64,000 nt of DNA from Clostridia bacterium (GTDB lineage: Bacteria > Bacillota > Clostridia > Peptostreptococcales > Anaerovoracaceae). Position 1 is the first letter of the stretch. Every line of letters starts with the position of its first letter. Shown here one piece after another: positions 34,857-43,037 of this stretch. The stretch spans positions 62,001 to 126,000 of the forward strand of contig CAJTER010000005.1 in NCBI GenBank assembly GCA_910575405.1, in the 5' to 3' direction. A program made the translations under genes and the position numbers. The notes under the pieces are model-generated. The model was given only the letters and a program-made list of their open reading frames with translations. It was not told where the DNA came from and did no database searches.

Positions 34857-36022
34857 TTATTACAGCAGGCTGCAGGACTCCAATCGGAGCCCTGGGCGGA
34901 CAGTTTAAAACATTAACATCACTGGATCTTTCCATTCCGGTTATGCAGGAATTAGTAAAAAGGGCAGGCATTGATCCGGCTGTCATTGAAGATGTAATCT
35001 GGGGCTGCAATTATCAGAGAACCTATAAAGAGAACAATCTGGCAAGAGTGGCGGCAGTAAAAGCAGGGCTTCCGGAGACGGTGCCGGGAATTACGGTGCA
35101 CCGGAACTGCACATCCTCCATGTCCTCCATTCAGATGGGCTATTATCAGATCAAAGCCAGAGAAGCGGACTGCATCATGGCCGGCGGAGCGGACAGCATG
35201 AGCACAGCGCCTCATATGGTATTTAACGCCAGATACGGACAGAAGTTCGGCCATATGGAGCTGCGGGATTCCATGTGGGACTCTCTGACAAACTTGGGCA
35301 TCGGGCCGGCAATGGGCATTACGGCGGAAAACGTAGCAGAACGTTACGGCATTTCCAGAGAAGCTATGGACGAGTATGCGCTCAGGAGCCAGCAGAGAGC
35401 TGTGGCAGCTATTGACGGGGGAAAATTCGAAGAGGAAATCATTCCCATTACCGTTAAAACCAGAAAAGGGGAAGAAGTTTACAGCACCGACGAATTCCCC
35501 AGAAGAGACGCGAGCCTGGAAAAGCTGGCAAAGCTGAAGCCAACCTTTAAAGAAGGGGGCAAGGTTACGGCGGGAAATGCTTCGGGTATGAATGATGCGG
35601 CTTCCGGCGTCATTCTGATGGCAGAGGAAAAAGCAAAGGAGCAGGGCATTCCCATGCTGGCAAGGATCGTTTCCACCGCCACAACCGGCGTTGATCCGGA
35701 CTACATGGGGATCGGTCCCATCAGCTCATCCAGAAAAGCGTTGGAAAAAGCGGGCCTTCAGACAGCGGACATCGATCTGTGGGAAATCAACGAAGCCTTT
35801 GCCTCCCAGTGTCTGGCATGCCAGAAGGAGCTTGGAATTGAAACAGACAAGCTCAATGTAAATGGCGGAGGTATTTCTCTGGGACATCCGGTAGGAGCCA
35901 CAGGATCGCGGATTATCATCACCCTCATGAATGAATTGAAGAAGAGAAAGGGCCGCTACGGTATTGCAACCCTTTGCGCGGGCGGCGGCATGGGAACCAG
36001 CGTGATTATTGAAGTTTTATAG
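34844..36022 (+). CDS. Thiolase (acetyl-CoA acetyltransferase)
   Basis: 392 residues from ATG 34844. The classical thiolase residues fall at canonical positions: Cys89 in HRNCTSSMSS, His of GHPVGATGSR at about 348, and Cys378 in LCAGGGMG. It makes or cleaves acetoacetyl-CoA, or a related beta-ketoacyl-CoA. In this operon it probably cleaves acetoacetyl-CoA formed when the CoA transferase acts on acetoacetate from the cleavage enzyme next door. Confidence 0.9.
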   Translation: MRNVVITAGCRTPIGALGGQFKTLTSLDLSIPVMQELVKRAGIDPAVIEDVIWGCNYQRTYKENNLARVAAVKAGLPETVPGITVHRNCTSSMSSIQMGYYQIKAREADCIMAGGADSMSTAPHMVFNARYGQKFGHMELRDSMWDSLTNLGIGPAMGITAENVAERYGISREAMDEYALRSQQRAVAAIDGGKFEEEIIPITVKTRKGEEVYSTDEFPRRDASLEKLAKLKPTFKEGGKVTAGNASGMNDAASGVILMAEEKAKEQGIPMLARIVSTATTGVDPDYMGIGPISSSRKALEKAGLQTADIDLWEINEAFASQCLACQKELGIETDKLNVNGGGISLGHPVGATGSRIIITLMNELKKRKGRYGIATLCAGGGMGTSVIIEVL

Positions 36023-36039
36023 GAAAGGGACGAATAGCG

Positions 36040-36885
36040 ATGTTTGAATCAAGAAGAAACAATCATAAGGAAAAGGTCATCATAACGGCGGCTCTGACAG
36101 GAGCGGTAACGACGAAAAAGGACAACCCGGCGCTTCCGACGCAGCTGGATGAAATTGTAAAATCAGCTGAGGCCTGCTGCAGAGCCGGGGCTGCGGCAGT
36201 ACATATCCATGTTCGGGATGAAGAGGATAAGGCAAGTATGCGGTTTGATCGGTTTGAGGAAATCGTAACAAAGCTTCGGGCAGCAAATTTCCCTGGAATG
36301 ATCAACCTGACCTCTTCCGGCGGACAGGGCTTCAGCTGGGAAGAGAGAATTCGTCCATTCAAAGAATTAAGGCCGGAGCTGGCCTCCTTTGATGCAGGGA
36401 CCATGAACTGGCTCAACAGCGTTGTCTTTATGAACGAGCCGGGGTTTCTTGAGCAGTGCGGAAAAGAAATGATCGCCTGCGGTGTAAAGCCGGAAATCGA
36501 AATTTTTGATATGGGTATGCTCAATACCGCGAAATACTATATCAAGCAGGGAATTATCAAAGAGCCCGCGCATTTTCAGCTCTGTCTGGGAGCGCCGGGA
36601 GGCATGGAAGCTACCACAGAAAATCTCGTTTATCTGGTAAACCATCTTCCGGAAAACTGCACGTGGAGCGCATTCGGCATCGGAAAGGGCGCCAATGAAA
36701 TTACCTTATCCGCTCTGGCTATGGGCGGAAATGTGCGAGTAGGACTGGAGGATAATGTCTACTACAACAAAGGACAATTGGCTGAATCTAATGAACAATT
36801 TGTCAGCCGGATCGTCCGGATTGCGGGCGAAATGGGAAAAACACCGGCAACGCCACAGGAAGCAAGAGAAATCTTAGGAGTGTGA
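36040..36885 (+). CDS. Beta-keto acid cleavage enzyme (BKACE/DUF849, Kce-like)
   Basis: 281 residues. The zinc ligands His55 and His57 are in VHIHVRD, and the NVRVGLEDN block keeps the arginine, glutamate and aspartate of Kce. BKACE enzymes condense a beta-keto acid with acetyl-CoA to give acetoacetate and a new acyl-CoA. Substrate-side segments (NLTSSGGQGFSW and DAGTMNWLNSVVF) differ from the Kce I know (STGG, GTLNFG), so I do not assign 5-amino-3-oxohexanoate. No other kce lies in the window, so it could still serve lysine fermentation. Confidence 0.85.
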   Translation: MFESRRNNHKEKVIITAALTGAVTTKKDNPALPTQLDEIVKSAEACCRAGAAAVHIHVRDEEDKASMRFDRFEEIVTKLRAANFPGMINLTSSGGQGFSWEERIRPFKELRPELASFDAGTMNWLNSVVFMNEPGFLEQCGKEMIACGVKPEIEIFDMGMLNTAKYYIKQGIIKEPAHFQLCLGAPGGMEATTENLVYLVNHLPENCTWSAFGIGKGANEITLSALAMGGNVRVGLEDNVYYNKGQLAESNEQFVSRIVRIAGEMGKTPATPQEAREILGV

Positions 36886-36890
36886 TAACT

Positions 36891-37586
36891 ATGATAAATA
36901 AATTGCGAACAGCAGAAGAAGCAGTAGCAGAAATCCAGAATGGAGCCAGCGTTATGGTTGGGGGCTTTTTGGGAACCGGAACACCGGAAATCCTCATCGA
37001 CGCTCTGGTGAAAAAGGGAGTAAAGCACCTGACAGTCATTGCCAACGATGGCGGGCTTCCCGCAAATCCGGAAAAGGAAAACTCCAGGGCCAGAGGCGTA
37101 GGAAAGCTGCTGGAAGCAGGAATGGTGGATCATATTATTGCTTCTCATGTAGGAATGAACCCGCTAGTAGGAAAAGGCATGAACGAAGGTACACTAGAAT
37201 GCACACTGATACCACAGGGAACTCTGGCAGAGCGAATCCGGGCCGCAGGTGCAGGACTGGGCGGCGTGCTGACGCCTACTGGTGTGGGTACATTAGTAGC
37301 AGAGGGAAAGGATACCCTGAATGTAGATGGAAAGGATTATCTTCTAGAAAAACCGTTGAAAGCCGATTTTGCCCTGGTAAGGGCGTCCGAGTGCGACAGT
37401 TTTGGAAATTTCCGCTGCAGCCTTGCCACCAAGAATTTTAATCCGCTCATTGCAACTGCTGCGGACAAAGTAATTTTGGCCTCAGAAAGGATCCGTGAGG
37501 TGGGAGAAAAAGAGCCGGATACTTATACGACAGCGGGAATTTATGTGGACTATATTGTAGGAGGTGAACAGCCGTGGCAAATTTAA
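36891..37586 (+). CDS. atoD: CoA-transferase subunit A, second copy
   Basis: 231 residues from ATG 36891, with AGGAG 10 bases upstream; a GTG at 36882 in frame overlaps the previous stop and is less likely. The protein is very close to the AtoD at 28.2 kb (shared SVMVGGFLGTGTPEIL and LIPQGTLAERIRAAGAG) and differs by a small insertion (ANPEKENSRARG against AKDGRPARG). It overlaps the next gene by 13 bases, exactly as in the first copy. Role: moving CoA between acetoacetate and an acyl-CoA of this pathway. Confidence 0.88.
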   Translation: MINKLRTAEEAVAEIQNGASVMVGGFLGTGTPEILIDALVKKGVKHLTVIANDGGLPANPEKENSRARGVGKLLEAGMVDHIIASHVGMNPLVGKGMNEGTLECTLIPQGTLAERIRAAGAGLGGVLTPTGVGTLVAEGKDTLNVDGKDYLLEKPLKADFALVRASECDSFGNFRCSLATKNFNPLIATAADKVILASERIREVGEKEPDTYTTAGIYVDYIVGGEQPWQI

Positions 37587-38212
37587 AGGAACGGATAGCC
37601 AGAAGGGTAGCAAAGGAATTAAAGGATGGAGATGTGGTCAATCTGGGAATCGGCCTTCCCACAAAGGTTGCAGACTACATTCCAGAGGATATCCATGTAA
37701 TCCTACATTCGGAAAACGGATTTACCGGACTGGTGGATCAGGCAGAAGCAGGAAAGGAAAACGTAGATGTAATCAATTCAGGAGGTGTTTATGTAAATCA
37801 TGCGCCGGACGCCAACTTTTTTGATACTGCCACCAGCTTTGGAATCGTGCGGGGCGGCCATGTGGATGTAACGGTTTTGGGCGCCATGGAAGTGGATGAG
37901 CACGGAAACCTGGCTAACTGGATTGTGCCGGGTAAGATGGTAGCAGGTATGGGCGGAGCCATGGATCTGGTAGTAGGCGCCAAAAAGGTCATCATCGCCA
38001 TGCTCCACACCCAGAAGGGCAGACACAAAATCCTGGAGGAGTGCACCCTTCCCTATACGGCCAAAGGCGTGGTTACCAAAATCATTACGGAAATGGGAAC
38101 TATGGAGGTCGTGGCTGAAGGGCTGATGCTGACGGAAGTCCACCCAGATTATACAGTGGAAGATGTGCAGCAGGCTACAGGGTGCAGCCTGATTATAAGC
38201 TCGGAGCTGTAA
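37574..38212 (+). CDS. atoA: CoA-transferase subunit B, second copy
   Basis: 212 residues from GTG 37574, with GGAGGTG upstream. The catalytic glutamate lies in HSENGFTG at about residue 46. The [20 protein letters not shown] block is shared with the first copy. It ends the operon before a bidirectional terminator. Confidence 0.88.
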   Translation: MANLKERIARRVAKELKDGDVVNLGIGLPTKVADYIPEDIHVILHSENGFTGLVDQAEAGKENVDVINSGGVYVNHAPDANFFDTATSFGIVRGGHVDVTVLGAMEVDEHGNLANWIVPGKMVAGMGGAMDLVVGAKKVIIAMLHTQKGRHKILEECTLPYTAKGVVTKIITEMGTMEVVAEGLMLTEVHPDYTVEDVQQATGCSLIISSEL

Positions 38213-38223
38213 GCTTGTTAAAA

Positions 38224-38272
38224 CAAAAAAGAACCGGAGGCGGGGAGATTTCCTGCAGCCGGTTCTTTTTCT
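38224..38272. terminator. Bidirectional terminator
   Basis: GAACCGG (38231-38237) pairs with CCGGTTC (38259-38265), with AAAAAA before and TTTTTCT after. It separates the convergent CoA-transferase and activator genes. Confidence 0.85.
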
Positions 38273-38287
38273 AAAACATTTTGTTTC

Positions 38288-39826
38288 CTATTCCCGGCTG
38301 TGGGAGTAGGAAATTTCATATTGCCGGATCTTCCTCGACACAGTGGAAGCGTTTACCCCCAGCAGCTTGCCTGCTTCACGCAGGTTTTTGGAATTGCGCA
38401 GTGCAGATTCGATCCGGAGCTTTTCGTGCTGTTCCACGGATTCTGCCAGAGTAGGTTCGGCGGCGCTGATTTCCTGATTGTTTGCGATATTTAAAAGCCC
38501 CTGCAGCATTTCTTCGTCCACATTTCCCGTGCCCGAGCTGCAGATGGTCAGATATTCGATGACATTTTCCAGCTCCCGGATGTTTCCCGGCCAGTTGTAC
38601 AACTTCATCATATTGAGATGCTTTTTGGTGAGAGAAATGTGGCGGCTGTGCTTTTCGCAGTACATGGAGACAAAGTGGGCGCACAATTCGTCCAGATCCT
38701 CCAGCCGATCCCGCAGCGGCGGAATGTGGATAGGGATGACGCTGAGACGGTAAAACAGATCCTGGCGGAAAGTTCCTGCTTCAATTTTCTTTTTCAAATC
38801 ACAGTTTGTGGAAGCAATAAAGCGAATGTCCAAAGGAATGGGAACCGTACCGCCGACTCTGGTGATTTCCCGGCTCTGGATGGCCCGCAGCAGCTTTGCC
38901 TGCAGATCCATCGGCATATCGCCGATTTCATCTAAGAGAAGTGTACCGCGGTTTGCCAGCTCAAAGAGTCCCTGCTTGCCGTTTGTGCTTGCGCCGGAAA
39001 AGGCTCCCTTTTCATAGCCGAACAATTCGGATTCTAGGAGATTGAGAGGGATAGAAGCGCAGTTGACTTTGACAAAGGGCTTGTCGCTTCGCAGGCCCAT
39101 TTTATAAATCTCATCTGCCACGATTTCCTTTCCCACACCGGACTCACCGGTAATGAGAACCGTTGCGTCAGTAGGCGCTACTCTCTTTATAATAGCCCGC
39201 ACCGGTTCAAGGGATGGGGAGGAGCCGATGAGACTGCTGGAAAGAGCCGGTGTTTCGGCGTTTTCCAGCATGCGGATGGTGGAGCTATCACTTTTCAGGG
39301 AATTGGCTTCATCAAGAAAGCGCTGGAAATCCTCCTGAAGAGCGCTGAGGGTAAAGATGGGACGGCTACTGACAACCACCTGGAATAAGTCGCCATTATC
39401 ATCAAATATGGGCACGCCTACCGCATAGCCTACTTGGGGCGGCTGCATCTTGTGAATTGTGGAAAGGCGGAAAACCTTGGTCTTCTGCTCAATCACATCA
39501 AGGGAGGCTCCACCGGTAAAGAGCGTTCCCTCCTTTACAATATCTCTTACATTCCGATCCAGAACCTCCTCCGGCAGCACACTGGTGTTTTGCTGGTAGG
39601 CCGGATTGACATACAGGCATTTCCCATGAGCATCTGTAATAAAAATGCTGTCATCCAGACTATCTACAACATTTTTGAAATCAATTCCCTTCTTGAGAAA
39701 AACGTCCAGATCCTTTGAAACTTCTCCTAACAGCAGGCGTACTTTCTGCGGATCCTGGCAAAGCTCTTCTTCCAGAGCCGCATGGAGCTTTGCCTGTATT
39801 TTTTGTATGGCAAGTACCTGATCCAT
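38288..39826 (-). CDS. PAS-domain sigma-54 transcriptional activator
   Basis: 512 residues. An N-terminal helical segment, a PAS domain at about residues 50-165 (SIFITDAHGKCLYVNPAY), an AAA+ domain with Walker A GESGVGKE and Walker B LLDEIGD, and a Fis-type helix-turn-helix (LREAGKLLGVNASTVSRKI). The sigma-54 contact loop reads GAFSGA instead of GAFTGA. It lies between the two operons that share TTGTTGC/GCAACAA palindromes and is the best candidate to bind them. The PAS ligand is unknown. Confidence 0.9.
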   Translation of the reverse strand: MDQVLAIQKIQAKLHAALEEELCQDPQKVRLLLGEVSKDLDVFLKKGIDFKNVVDSLDDSIFITDAHGKCLYVNPAYQQNTSVLPEEVLDRNVRDIVKEGTLFTGGASLDVIEQKTKVFRLSTIHKMQPPQVGYAVGVPIFDDNGDLFQVVVSSRPIFTLSALQEDFQRFLDEANSLKSDSSTIRMLENAETPALSSSLIGSSPSLEPVRAIIKRVAPTDATVLITGESGVGKEIVADEIYKMGLRSDKPFVKVNCASIPLNLLESELFGYEKGAFSGASTNGKQGLFELANRGTLLLDEIGDMPMDLQAKLLRAIQSREITRVGGTVPIPLDIRFIASTNCDLKKKIEAGTFRQDLFYRLSVIPIHIPPLRDRLEDLDELCAHFVSMYCEKHSRHISLTKKHLNMMKLYNWPGNIRELENVIEYLTICSSGTGNVDEEMLQGLLNIANNQEISAAEPTLAESVEQHEKLRIESALRNSKNLREAGKLLGVNASTVSRKIRQYEISYSHSRE

Positions 39827-39990
39827 AACTGCCAGACCTCCCTTTCATACAGCAGGACAATAGCGGAACCCGAAACCAGAGTCTCAGCACGGGTGCGTGT
39901 TTCATAAAGCCGGCGGCAGGCAGCCTGCTCCTGCCTACTGTTTTTTTGATAAAAACAGTATATCAAATCATAGCGGGAAAGGAAAGGTTT

Positions 39991-40041
39991 TTGTTGCTTT
40001 TCTGCAACAAAATTGTGCAACAAAAAAAATCTCTGCAACAA
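39991..40041. promoter_or_regulatory. Activator sites before the cyclase operon
   Basis: TTGTTGC-N6-GCAACAA at 39991-40010, then half-sites GCAACAA at 40017-40023 and 40035-40041. The same palindrome occurs at 31657-31676. The first site is centred about 150 bases upstream of the -24 element at 40149. No gene is seen in the 39827-40269 gap. Confidence 0.8.
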
Positions 40042-40148
40042 ATACAGGCCTTCCCAAAAGGTGCCGCCAGAAAAGTGAAAAATGAAATCCCTTTTTTTCA
40101 TTGGATTTACAGGGAATAAGGGGAAAAGAGAAAAAGGTCGAAGGCTGT

Positions 40149-40164
40149 TGGCATGTTAATTGCT
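40149..40164 (+). promoter_or_regulatory. Sigma-54 promoter of the cyclase operon
   Basis: TGGCATGTTAATTGCT, with GG and GC 10 bases apart; one mismatch in each block. About 105 bases before the cyclase start. Confidence 0.8.
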
Positions 40165-40269
40165 TTAATAAATAAGTAACTATTACATTTTCAAAAGTAC
40201 GCGTTCTGAGCTGCTGCAGTTGCAGGAGTCAGGGCGAGGCTGATTTTCATAAAAGAGAGGAGAAATATC

Positions 40270-41073
40270 ATGGGAAAAACAGTTTTAGTAGATTTATCAC
40301 ATCCATTTGGCAGAGGCAATCCCCTCTGGCCCTCTAACGGGGACTTTCACATTGACCGGGTGCAGCATATGCCGATGCACTACAGATTGCTGCAGACCTT
40401 TAATGACTTCCACATGCACAATTCAACACATGCGGATTCCCCATCCCACGTCATTCCGGAAGGAGCCTTCACACACGAGCTTCCTCTGGAAAACTATTAC
40501 GGAGATGCGGTTTGCGTCAGCATTCCAAAGGGAAAATGGGAACTGATTACGCCGGAGGATTTGGAAAAGGCAACTCCGGAAATCCGCGAGGGAGACTGGG
40601 TGATTATTAACACAGGAACCCACAAGAGATGGGGCGAAAACGACGATTACTTTATGTACAGTCCGGGTCTTTCCATCGACGCTGCAAAATGGCTGGTAAA
40701 CAAGAAGGTAAAGGGTGTAGGTCTCGATATGCAGGCGCTGGATCATCCTTGCTATACATACATGATCGATCATGGCCCGGGGCCATATGTTCCACGTCTG
40801 ATTGATGAATATACCGAGATGTTCGGCCACCCGCCGATTGAGGATTTTCCGGAATGGGAGCCCTGCCACGACATTTTGCTGAGAAACAATGTAATGGGTG
40901 TGGAAAACGTAGGCGGCGATATTGAAAAAGTTACGGGAAAACGCTTTACCATTTGCGCCTTTCCGCTTAGATGGTACATGGGAGACGGAACCATTATCCG
41001 TATGGTCGCTATTACGGATGAAGACAACATAAACGATGTACCGGATCGGGTATACAAGTACGGAGTATATTGA
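40270..41073 (+). CDS. Cyclase-family (kynurenine-formamidase-like) metal hydrolase
   Basis: 267 residues. The metal site HxGTHxDxPxH is present as HNSTHADSPSH (His50, His54, Asp56, His60) with serine in place of glycine. The family hydrolyses amides or lactones such as formylkynurenine and isatin. AGAGAGG precedes the ATG. It starts the second sigma-54 operon, followed by a hydroxyacyl dehydrogenase; opening a ring or amide to release a beta-hydroxy acid would fit, but this is inference. Confidence 0.82.
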   Translation: MGKTVLVDLSHPFGRGNPLWPSNGDFHIDRVQHMPMHYRLLQTFNDFHMHNSTHADSPSHVIPEGAFTHELPLENYYGDAVCVSIPKGKWELITPEDLEKATPEIREGDWVIINTGTHKRWGENDDYFMYSPGLSIDAAKWLVNKKVKGVGLDMQALDHPCYTYMIDHGPGPYVPRLIDEYTEMFGHPPIEDFPEWEPCHDILLRNNVMGVENVGGDIEKVTGKRFTICAFPLRWYMGDGTIIRMVAITDEDNINDVPDRVYKYGVY

Positions 41074-41092
41074 TAAGCTGAGGGAAAAAAGA

Positions 41093-42040
41093 ATGAAGGA
41101 AAACAAGAAAAACATCGCTATACTGGGAGCAGGCACCATGGGAACCGGAATTGCGCAGCTTTTCGCCTCAAAGGGACATAAGGTCAAAATGATCTATGTG
41201 TACGATGACAAAGAGCGGGCGCGGCCTCTGGAAACCATGAAAAGCAACTTGCAGGTACTGGCAGAGCAGGATGTGATCCGGGAAGAGCAGATTGCGGAAA
41301 CCTTGGCGCAGGTCAGCTTTACGGAAAGCCTTGAGGAAGCGGCGAAATTTGCAGATGTGATCTTTGAATGCATTGTGGAAAAACTGTCCGTCAAGCAGGA
41401 CTACTTTAAAAAGCTGGACGCCCTTTGCCCTCCTTCCACCATTTTAGCTACCAATACGTCCGCCATTAGCATAACGGAAATTGCGGAAAAGACGAAGCAC
41501 AAGGAACGAGTCATCGGAACCCATTACTGGAACCCGGCCTACTTGGTGCCCCTGGTGGAAGTGATACGGACCGAATATGTTTCACAGGAGACGGAAAAGG
41601 CCATGTTCCAGCTGCTGGAGCAGGCGGGCAAAAAGCCGGTGCTGGTAAAAAAGGATGTGCCGGGATTTCTGGCAAACCGCATGCAGCACGCGCTGTTTCG
41701 CGAGGCGATTTCCATTGTGGAAAACGATATTGCGGATCCAAAGGATGTGGATGACGCTATAAAATATGGGTTCGGTATGCGCCTCGGCGTGATGGCGCCT
41801 ATGGAGGTAATGGATAACGGAGGGTTGGATCTGACTTATGCGATTCACGAATACTTATTTCCCAACATTGAAAACTCCGCAAAACCGGCGCGCATGTTGA
41901 AGGAAAAAATCGACAACGGCGATCTGGGCTTTAAAACGGGAAAGGGCTTTCAGCAGTGGAGTCCGGAAGAAATCCAGCAGTCCCGCAGAAATCTGACCGA
42001 AGGGCTGATCAAAGTAGCGAGAGCTTTGGGAAGGCTGTAG
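41093..42040 (+). CDS. 3-hydroxyacyl-CoA dehydrogenase-family NAD-dependent dehydrogenase
   Basis: 315 residues from ATG 41093. Rossmann motif GAGTMGTG (residues 12-19); the catalytic histidine is at about residue 144 in GTHYWNPAYLVPLVEV. That segment differs from the MHFFNP of Hbd and looks nearer to dehydrogenases of free beta-hydroxy acids, such as carnitine dehydrogenase. It would give a beta-keto acid, the substrate class of the BKACE in the sister operon. The gene starts 19 bases after the cyclase and precedes a LarC-like gene. Confidence 0.85.
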   Translation: MKENKKNIAILGAGTMGTGIAQLFASKGHKVKMIYVYDDKERARPLETMKSNLQVLAEQDVIREEQIAETLAQVSFTESLEEAAKFADVIFECIVEKLSVKQDYFKKLDALCPPSTILATNTSAISITEIAEKTKHKERVIGTHYWNPAYLVPLVEVIRTEYVSQETEKAMFQLLEQAGKKPVLVKKDVPGFLANRMQHALFREAISIVENDIADPKDVDDAIKYGFGMRLGVMAPMEVMDNGGLDLTYAIHEYLFPNIENSAKPARMLKEKIDNGDLGFKTGKGFQQWSPEEIQQSRRNLTEGLIKVARALGRL

Positions 42041-42045
42041 AGAAA

Positions 42046-42849
42046 ATGAACACCTTGTATATTGACTGCAGCTCCGGGGCCAGCGGTGATATGATGCTGG
42101 GGGCCTTTGTAGATTTGGGCGTACCAGAAGAAGTATTGAAGCAGGAGATTGCCAAACTGGGACTTAATGAATTTTTTCTGAAAGTGAGAAAAAAGGAAAG
42201 AAACGGAATAAAAGCAACCGATGTGGATGTGATCCTTTATGAAGAAAGAAACGCAAGGATACACCCTTACAGCGGCTCTTACAGAAATTATGGCGACATT
42301 AGGCAAATGATTGAACAAAGTAATCTGTCTGCACGGGTAAAGGATATCAGCAGACGTATATTTGAGATTAAAGCCAGAGCAGAGGCAAGAGTTCACAGTG
42401 TGGCAGAGGATGAAGTCCGCTTCCATGAAGCGGGCGCAGTAGATTCCATTGTGGATATTATAGGAACTGCCATTTGCTGTGATTATCTGGATATTCATTC
42501 GGTGATATCCTGCAGCGTGCCTACGGGCTATGGAACTGTAATGTGCGCATGCGGTGAGCTGCCAGTCCCAGCTCCGGCAGTAAAAGCAATTTTGGAGGAT
42601 ACGGGAATTCCAACCTATCGTTCGGACATTGAGCAGGAGCTGCTGACTCCTACAGGCGCATCAATTTTGGCAGGTATTGTGGAGCGCTTTGAAGCTTGTA
42701 TTGACTTGCCGGAACATGCAAAGATTGGATTTGGGACTGGAAAACGAAATACCGGGTTACCGCCATTAAAGCTGGCGCTCTCTTGTTCCCCGGATCTGGA
42801 AAACTCTTTTCATAACGAACCATCCATTTACAAGAGATCAACGCATTAG
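42046..42849 (+). CDS. larC: LarC-like N-terminal half (nickel-pincer cofactor protein)
   Basis: 267 residues from ATG 42046. It opens with MNTLYIDCSSGASGDMMLGA and includes FHEAGAVDSIVDIIGTA and ELPVPAPAV, clear LarC signatures. It ends after GFGTGKRNTGLPPLKL, at about the LarC1/LarC2 boundary, and no LarC2 frame follows before the next gene at 43038. LarC inserts nickel into the pincer cofactor of lactate racemase and relatives. No larA, larB or larE lies in the window, so it is either a stand-alone domain or a truncated gene, perhaps linked to a racemase elsewhere. Confidence 0.82.
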   Translation: MNTLYIDCSSGASGDMMLGAFVDLGVPEEVLKQEIAKLGLNEFFLKVRKKERNGIKATDVDVILYEERNARIHPYSGSYRNYGDIRQMIEQSNLSARVKDISRRIFEIKARAEARVHSVAEDEVRFHEAGAVDSIVDIIGTAICCDYLDIHSVISCSVPTGYGTVMCACGELPVPAPAVKAILEDTGIPTYRSDIEQELLTPTGASILAGIVERFEACIDLPEHAKIGFGTGKRNTGLPPLKLALSCSPDLENSFHNEPSIYKRSTH

Positions 42850-42888
42850 CCAGCAGGTTACAAATGTATCATCAATCTCTATACGAAA

Positions 42889-42931
42889 GTGGAATGCTCC
42901 CATAAGCTTACAGGAGGCATTCCATTTTTGT
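42889..42931 (+). terminator. Terminator after larC
   Basis: TGGAATGC (42890-42897) pairs with GCATTCCA (42917-42924), followed by TTTTTG. Confidence 0.85.
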
Positions 42932-42972
42932 TCCTATTTAGTTTATGGAAATACTTTTATTTACAAAAACAC

Positions 42973-43001
42973 TTGAAATTTACAAATAATAAATGTAAAA
43001 T
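42973..43001 (+). promoter_or_regulatory. Promoter of the Rpn-type nuclease gene
   Basis: TTGAAA (42973-42978), a 17-base spacer and TAAAAT (42996-43001). The truncated copy at 29.6 kb lacks this region. Confidence 0.65.
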
Positions 43002-43037
43002 ATAACCAAATACAAAAAGGAAAAGGGGAATGAGAAC

